DNA of 7,631 nucleotides from Paracoccaceae bacterium (lineage in GTDB: Bacteria; Pseudomonadota; Alphaproteobacteria; Rhodobacterales; Rhodobacteraceae): assembly GCA_026984895.1 (NCBI GenBank), contig JALSRF010000449.1:1-7631 (forward strand), given 5' to 3'. Position numbers and translations under genes: made by a program. A model generated the notes under the pieces. That model did not search any database and was not told the origin of the DNA. It was given only the letters and a program-made list of their open reading frames with translations. Positions 5,320-7,631 of the stretch are shown piece after piece (the stretch's first letter is position 1; the number at the start of each line of letters is the position of its first letter).

Positions 5320-6492
5320 TTACTCCTTTGGAACCTTGATCGAAAACGGGCTGAACATGCCCGACTGGGCGTCCTTGTGGCAGGCCTGGCAGTTGGCCGC
5401 GCTGCCAACGGATTTCACCTTGAAGGCGCCGCTTTCCAGGGCATCGTCATGCAGCTTGCGCCAGGCCCGGGTGTCGTTGATCATGCCGGGCGAGCCATCG
5501 GGACCCACCGGCAGGGCGAACAGGTGTGCCGGGCGCGTATCCGCGGTTTCGGCGGCATGGGCCACCAGCCAGTCGGTGATCCGCTGGGTGGTTTTCGGGT
5601 CAAGAGAGGCGTCCTCTCCGTAGTGATTGTCGAGCGTCGCCATCACCTTGCGCCAGTCAGCCGCGCGCAGCAGCGACGGGTTGTAAAGCATGTGACAGGC
5701 CGAACATTCCTCGGCAAAGGCCGGATCGAAGCTTGCCTCGGCCACCGGCAGGCCGCGCGGGCTGCCTTCGCCATCGGGGCCGGGCGCCTCGCGCGAGGCG
5801 GCATAGGCCCAGTAGGCCGCGCCGCCCAGCAGGAACAGCGCGCTCAGGACGCTGGGCAGGATCAGGGCGCGTTTGCGCGGTGCCACGACCGCGTCGCGGG
5901 TCAGCGTCTTGCGGCCCGTGACCATGGCATGGGCCAGGTTTTCGCCCTCGCGCCGGCTTTCGAAGATGACCCCGCCGATATGCAGGATCACCAGGCCCGC
6001 AAGGCCCAGGGCGACAAGCTGGTGAAACACGCCCGAAACCCGGCCCGCCCAATAGGGCAGGTCGTCAAGGAAGGGGCCGGTCTTGTAGACCCCGCCAAGA
6101 AACAGCGCGCCGGTGAGCGCCAGCACCAGCACGCTGGCCAGCAGCGCCAGCACCATTGCCGCGCCAAGCGGATTGTGCCCGATGTAGCGCGGCGCCCGGT
6201 CGGCGCGCAGATCGTCCACATGGTCCAGAAGCTTTCCGGGTTCCAGCACCACGAAGCTGGAAAAGCGCGCGAAGGTGGGGCCGAAGACGCCCCAGATGAC
6301 GCGCAGCGTCACCAGGACGGCGGCCAGCACCGCCGAGGCGATGTGGACGCGAATCCACGCAGGGCCAAGCACGAACCCGGTCAGGCCCGCGACCCCGACC
6401 GTGGCCACGAGGCCCCAGTGAAACAGGCGCACGAACGGATCCCATACCGCGATGCTGTGGGCGGAACTGCTGCGCCGGGCCGGTTGGTTCAT
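5320..6492 (-). CDS. Cytochrome b561 family membrane protein fused to a C-terminal dihaem cytochrome c domain
   Basis: Protein of 390 residues in the inner membrane. Residues about 14-178 are a four-helix cytochrome b561 / Ni,Fe-hydrogenase cytochrome b-like domain starting VWDPFVRLFHWG. Candidate haem b ligands are His25, His50, His157 and His171. A basic cytoplasmic loop (180-208) leads to a fifth helix (about 209-232), which places the C-terminus in the periplasm. Residues about 250-390 are a dihaem c domain with CSACH at 263-267 and CQACH at 368-372, plus His290 in DNHYGEDASLD. This domain resembles the free dihaem cytochrome encoded two genes downstream. The likely role is quinol (or other membrane donor) oxidation and delivery of electrons to the periplasmic cytochromes. 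The start ATG 6490-6492 has GAGAG upstream; an ATG at 6522 has no such site. It is the first gene of the three-gene operon. Confidence 0.88.
   Translation of the reverse strand: MNQPARRSSSAHSIAVWDPFVRLFHWGLVATVGVAGLTGFVLGPAWIRVHIASAVLAAVLVTLRVIWGVFGPTFARFSSFVVLEPGKLLDHVDDLRADRAPRYIGHNPLGAAMVLALLASVLVLALTGALFLGGVYKTGPFLDDLPYWAGRVSGVFHQLVALGLAGLVILHIGGVIFESRREGENLAHAMVTGRKTLTRDAVVAPRKRALILPSVLSALFLLGGAAYWAYAASREAPGPDGEGSPRGLPVAEASFDPAFAEECSACHMLYNPSLLRAADWRKVMATLDNHYGEDASLDPKTTQRITDWLVAHAAETADTRPAHLFALPVGPDGSPGMINDTRAWRKLHDDALESGAFKVKSVGSAANCQACHKDAQSGMFSPFSIKVPKE
5323..5329 (-). promoter_or_regulatory. SHP ribosome binding site overlapping the cytochrome b stop
   Basis: On the minus strand AAAGGAG ends one base into the TAA region of the upstream gene, and the SHP ATG follows 7 nt later. 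This fixes the SHP start at 5315 and points to translational coupling. Confidence 0.85.
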
Positions 6493-6531
6493 GTCAGTCT
6501 CTCGTCTGTTCGAATCTGCCATTTGCGGCGG

Positions 6532-6564
6532 ACCATACCGGCCATTACCTGACAGCTTCCTGAC
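6532..6564 (-). promoter_or_regulatory. Candidate activator-dependent promoter of the cytochrome operon
   Basis: On the minus strand GTCAGG occurs twice with an 11-bp period (6559-6564 and 6548-6553). After exactly 10 bases comes TATGGT (6532-6537), a 4-of-6 match to a -10 element; no -35 element is visible. Direct repeats of 11-bp period ending about 10 bp before the -10 are the layout of PhoB/OmpR-class activated promoters. The half-site is not the Pho consensus, so the regulator is unknown. Transcription from here would start just upstream of ATG 6522, consistent with translation from ATG 6492. Confidence 0.35.
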
Positions 6565-6591
6565 GACAGCGCGCCCCCGGGCGGCGTCTTG

Positions 6592-6647
6592 AAAAAAATC
6601 CCGCGGAAAACGGCGCAGCCCCGCCGGATTCGCCGGGCGGGGCTGCG
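6592..6647 (-). terminator. Terminator of metK
   Basis: CGCAGCCCCGCC (6614-6625) and GGCGGGGCTGCG (6636-6647) form a perfect 12-bp stem with a 10-base loop. On the minus strand it is followed by a TTTT (6607-6610) and a run of seven T (6592-6598). It lies about 90 bp after the metK stop and before the cytochrome promoter region, so the cytochrome genes are probably transcribed separately from metK. The T run is farther from the stem than ideal. Confidence 0.65.
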
Positions 6648-6685
6648 GGGTGTCTTCGTCTGCGGGTCCGTTTTTTCGGGGCGGG

Positions 6686-6704
6686 CCCGAAACCCCGAAA
6701 CCCC
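6686..6704. repeat. Period-8 repeat (cccgaaac) after metK
   Basis: cccgaaac occurs twice in tandem, followed by ccc, giving about 2.4 units in the metK trailer. One arm, CCCCGAAA (6693-6700), can also pair with TTTCGGGG (6674-6681). There is no T tail in the proper orientation, so I do not call this a terminator. Confidence 0.6.
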
Positions 6705-6717
6705 GGGGGCCTGCGGG

Positions 6718-6739
6718 CTGCTCCGGGCCTGCTCCGGGC
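6718..6739. repeat. Perfect tandem duplication, 11 bp x 2, abutting the metK stop
   Basis: ctgctccgggc occurs at 6718-6728 and 6729-6739, ending at the base next to the metK stop codon. Another short slippage-type duplication in a non-coding stretch. Confidence 0.9.
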
Positions 6740-7631
6740 TTACAAGGCGCCCTTGAGCGCGTCGGCCAGGCTGTTGCGTTCCCAGCTGAAGCCGCCCTGT
6801 TCGTCGGGGGTGCGGCCGAAATGGCCGTAGGCCGCGGTCCGCTGGTAGATCGGGCGATTCAGTTCCAGGTGTTCGCGGATGCCGCGCGGGGTCAGGTCCA
6901 TCACCTTCGGGATTGCCTGTTCGATCTCGCGCCCGGCGACCTTGCCGGTGCCGAAATCGTCCACATAGATCGACAGCGGCCGTGCCACGCCGATGGCATA
7001 GGACAGCTGGATCAGGCAGCGCTCGGCCAGCCCGGCGGCGACGACGTTCCTGGCGAGATAGCGCGCGGCATATGCGGCCGAGCGGTCCACCTTGGTCGGA
7101 TCCTTGCCCGAGAAGGCGCCGCCGCCGTGGGGCGCGGCGCCGCCGTAGGTATCGACAATGATCTTGCGGCCGGTCAGGCCGGCATCGCCGTCCGGCCCGC
7201 CGATCACGAACTTGCCCGTCGGGTTCACATGCCATTCGGTGCCGGCGGTTATCCAGCCGTCGGGGAGGACCTCGCGGATATAGGGCTCGACCAGGGCGCG
7301 GACGTCATCCGAGGTCATCTCCGGGTCGAGGTGCTGGGTGGACAGCACGATCGAGGTTGCCTCGACCGGCTTGCCGTTTTCGTAGCGCAGCGAAAGCTGC
7401 GATTTCGCGTCCGGTCCCAGCCGGGGTTCGCGGCCGCTCTTGCGCACCTCGGCCAGGCGGCGCAGGATGGCGTGGGAATACTGGATCGGGGCCGGCATCA
7501 GTTCGGGCGTTTCGGTGGTGGCATAGCCGAACATGATGCCCTGGTCGCCCGCGCCTTCATCCTTGTTGCCGTCGGCATCGACGCCCTGCGCGATATCGGC
7601 GGACTGCGCGTGCAGATAGCTGTCCACCTTC
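6740..7631 (-). CDS. metK: S-adenosylmethionine synthetase, C-terminal part (5' end outside window)
   Basis: Cytoplasmic enzyme that makes SAM from methionine and ATP, the methyl donor used by TrmB encoded in the same window. About 297 C-terminal residues are present; the family is usually near 390, so roughly the first quarter is missing at the window edge. Visible are QSADIAQGVD, the signature GAGDQGIMFGYA, GTEWHVNPTGKFVIGGPDGDAGLTGRK (in two overlapping parts), DTYGGAAPHGGGAFSGKDPTKVDRS with the phosphate-loop signature GGGAFSGKD, and AAYAARYLARN. The end HFGRTPDEQGGFSWERNSLADALKGAL is typical of alphaproteobacterial MetK. Stop TAA at 6740-6742. All signature regions in view look intact, so this is a functional housekeeping gene. 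It lies upstream of the cytochrome operon on the same strand, separated from it by a terminator-like hairpin. Confidence 0.96.
   Translation of the reverse strand, partial: KVDSYLHAQSADIAQGVDADGNKDEGAGDQGIMFGYATTETPELMPAPIQYSHAILRRLAEVRKSGREPRLGPDAKSQLSLRYENGKPVEATSIVLSTQHLDPEMTSDDVRALVEPYIREVLPDGWITAGTEWHVNPTGKFVIGGPDGDAGLTGRKIIVDTYGGAAPHGGGAFSGKDPTKVDRSAAYAARYLARNVVAAGLAERCLIQLSYAIGVARPLSIYVDDFGTGKVAGREIEQAIPKVMDLTPRGIREHLELNRPIYQRTAAYGHFGRTPDEQGGFSWERNSLADALKGAL

Larger units (their letters stand above)
6493..6739. other. 247-bp region between metK and the cytochrome operon
   Basis: It carries, in the direction of transcription, an 11-bp tandem duplication, a period-8 repeat, the metK terminator hairpin with its T run, and the candidate 11-bp-phased operator and promoter of the cytochrome operon. 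No further gene is visible. Seen from trmB, this is one possible boundary of the inserted cytochrome cassette, but no inverted ends or target duplication are visible. Confidence 0.55.

Noticed and set aside
6493..6522. Ten-residue N-terminal extension of the cytochrome b protein from ATG 6522
   Set aside because: No ribosome binding site there; ATG 6492 has GAGAG upstream and the candidate promoter would start transcription almost at 6522.
4918..6552. Plus-strand open frame of 544 codons across the SHP and cytochrome b genes
   Set aside because: It is antisense to two genes with clear haem motifs, signal peptide, membrane helices and ribosome binding sites, and has no recognisable domain of its own.
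6674..6700. Hairpin TTTCGGGG/CCCCGAAA as the metK terminator
   Set aside because: No T tract follows on the minus strand; the longer hairpin at 6614-6647 with a T run is the better terminator.
1..7631. CRISPR array, insertion sequence, phage or integron signature
   Set aside because: No regularly spaced repeats, transposase, integrase or terminal inverted repeats are visible; the tandem repeats are only two to three short copies.

Overview
The window is very GC-rich DNA (clearly above 60% by eye) from an alphaproteobacterium. The best fit is the Rhodobacterales (Rhodobacter, Rhodovulum or Paracoccus-like). The reasons are the sequence style of MetK, TrmB and the D-2-hydroxyacid dehydrogenase, the neighbourhood of dehydrogenase, SH3 protein, TrmB and MetK, and a cytochrome that closely matches the sphaeroides haem protein (SHP) of Rhodobacter sphaeroides. 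The assignment rests on recalled family sequences, not on a search.

Left part (1-1390, plus strand): the C-terminal third of a ZntA-type Zn/Cd/Pb-exporting P1B-ATPase. It is followed by a UspF-type universal stress protein. Between them is a 14-bp near-consensus FNR/FnrL-type palindrome, so the stress protein gene is a candidate for oxygen-responsive control. A 411-bp stretch (1391-1801) holds no gene I can support, only two perfect short tandem duplications and hairpins.

Middle (1802-4228): a D-2-hydroxyacid dehydrogenase gene (minus strand) is divergent from a secreted SH3-domain protein (plus strand). The SH3 gene converges on trmB (minus strand) across a strong GC hairpin. The dehydrogenase has Ala where the family's catalytic Glu normally lies.

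Right part (4424-7631, all minus strand): the 3' three-quarters of metK, a terminator-like hairpin, then a tight three-gene cytochrome operon transcribed towards trmB. Its order is a cytochrome b561 fused to a periplasmic dihaem c domain (5320-6492), SHP (4914-5315), and a free dihaem cytochrome c (4424-4900). Ribosome binding sites are well placed and the gaps are 4 and 13 nt. The operon sits between metK and trmB, which I recall as neighbours in many Rhodobacterales, so it looks like an accessory electron-transfer cassette in a housekeeping locus.

How the genes may work together: the membrane cytochrome b would take electrons from quinol (or another membrane donor) and pass them to its own dihaem domain. 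The soluble dihaem cytochrome would then pass them to SHP. SHP is a high-spin-capable cytochrome c whose Asn ligand is released on reduction, so it could bind O2, NO or another small ligand. This path is inferred from gene order and domain content. Parts of the SHP/DHC/cytochrome b system are known from R. sphaeroides, so it is not wholly new. The duplicated dihaem module, fused and free, is the most interesting feature.
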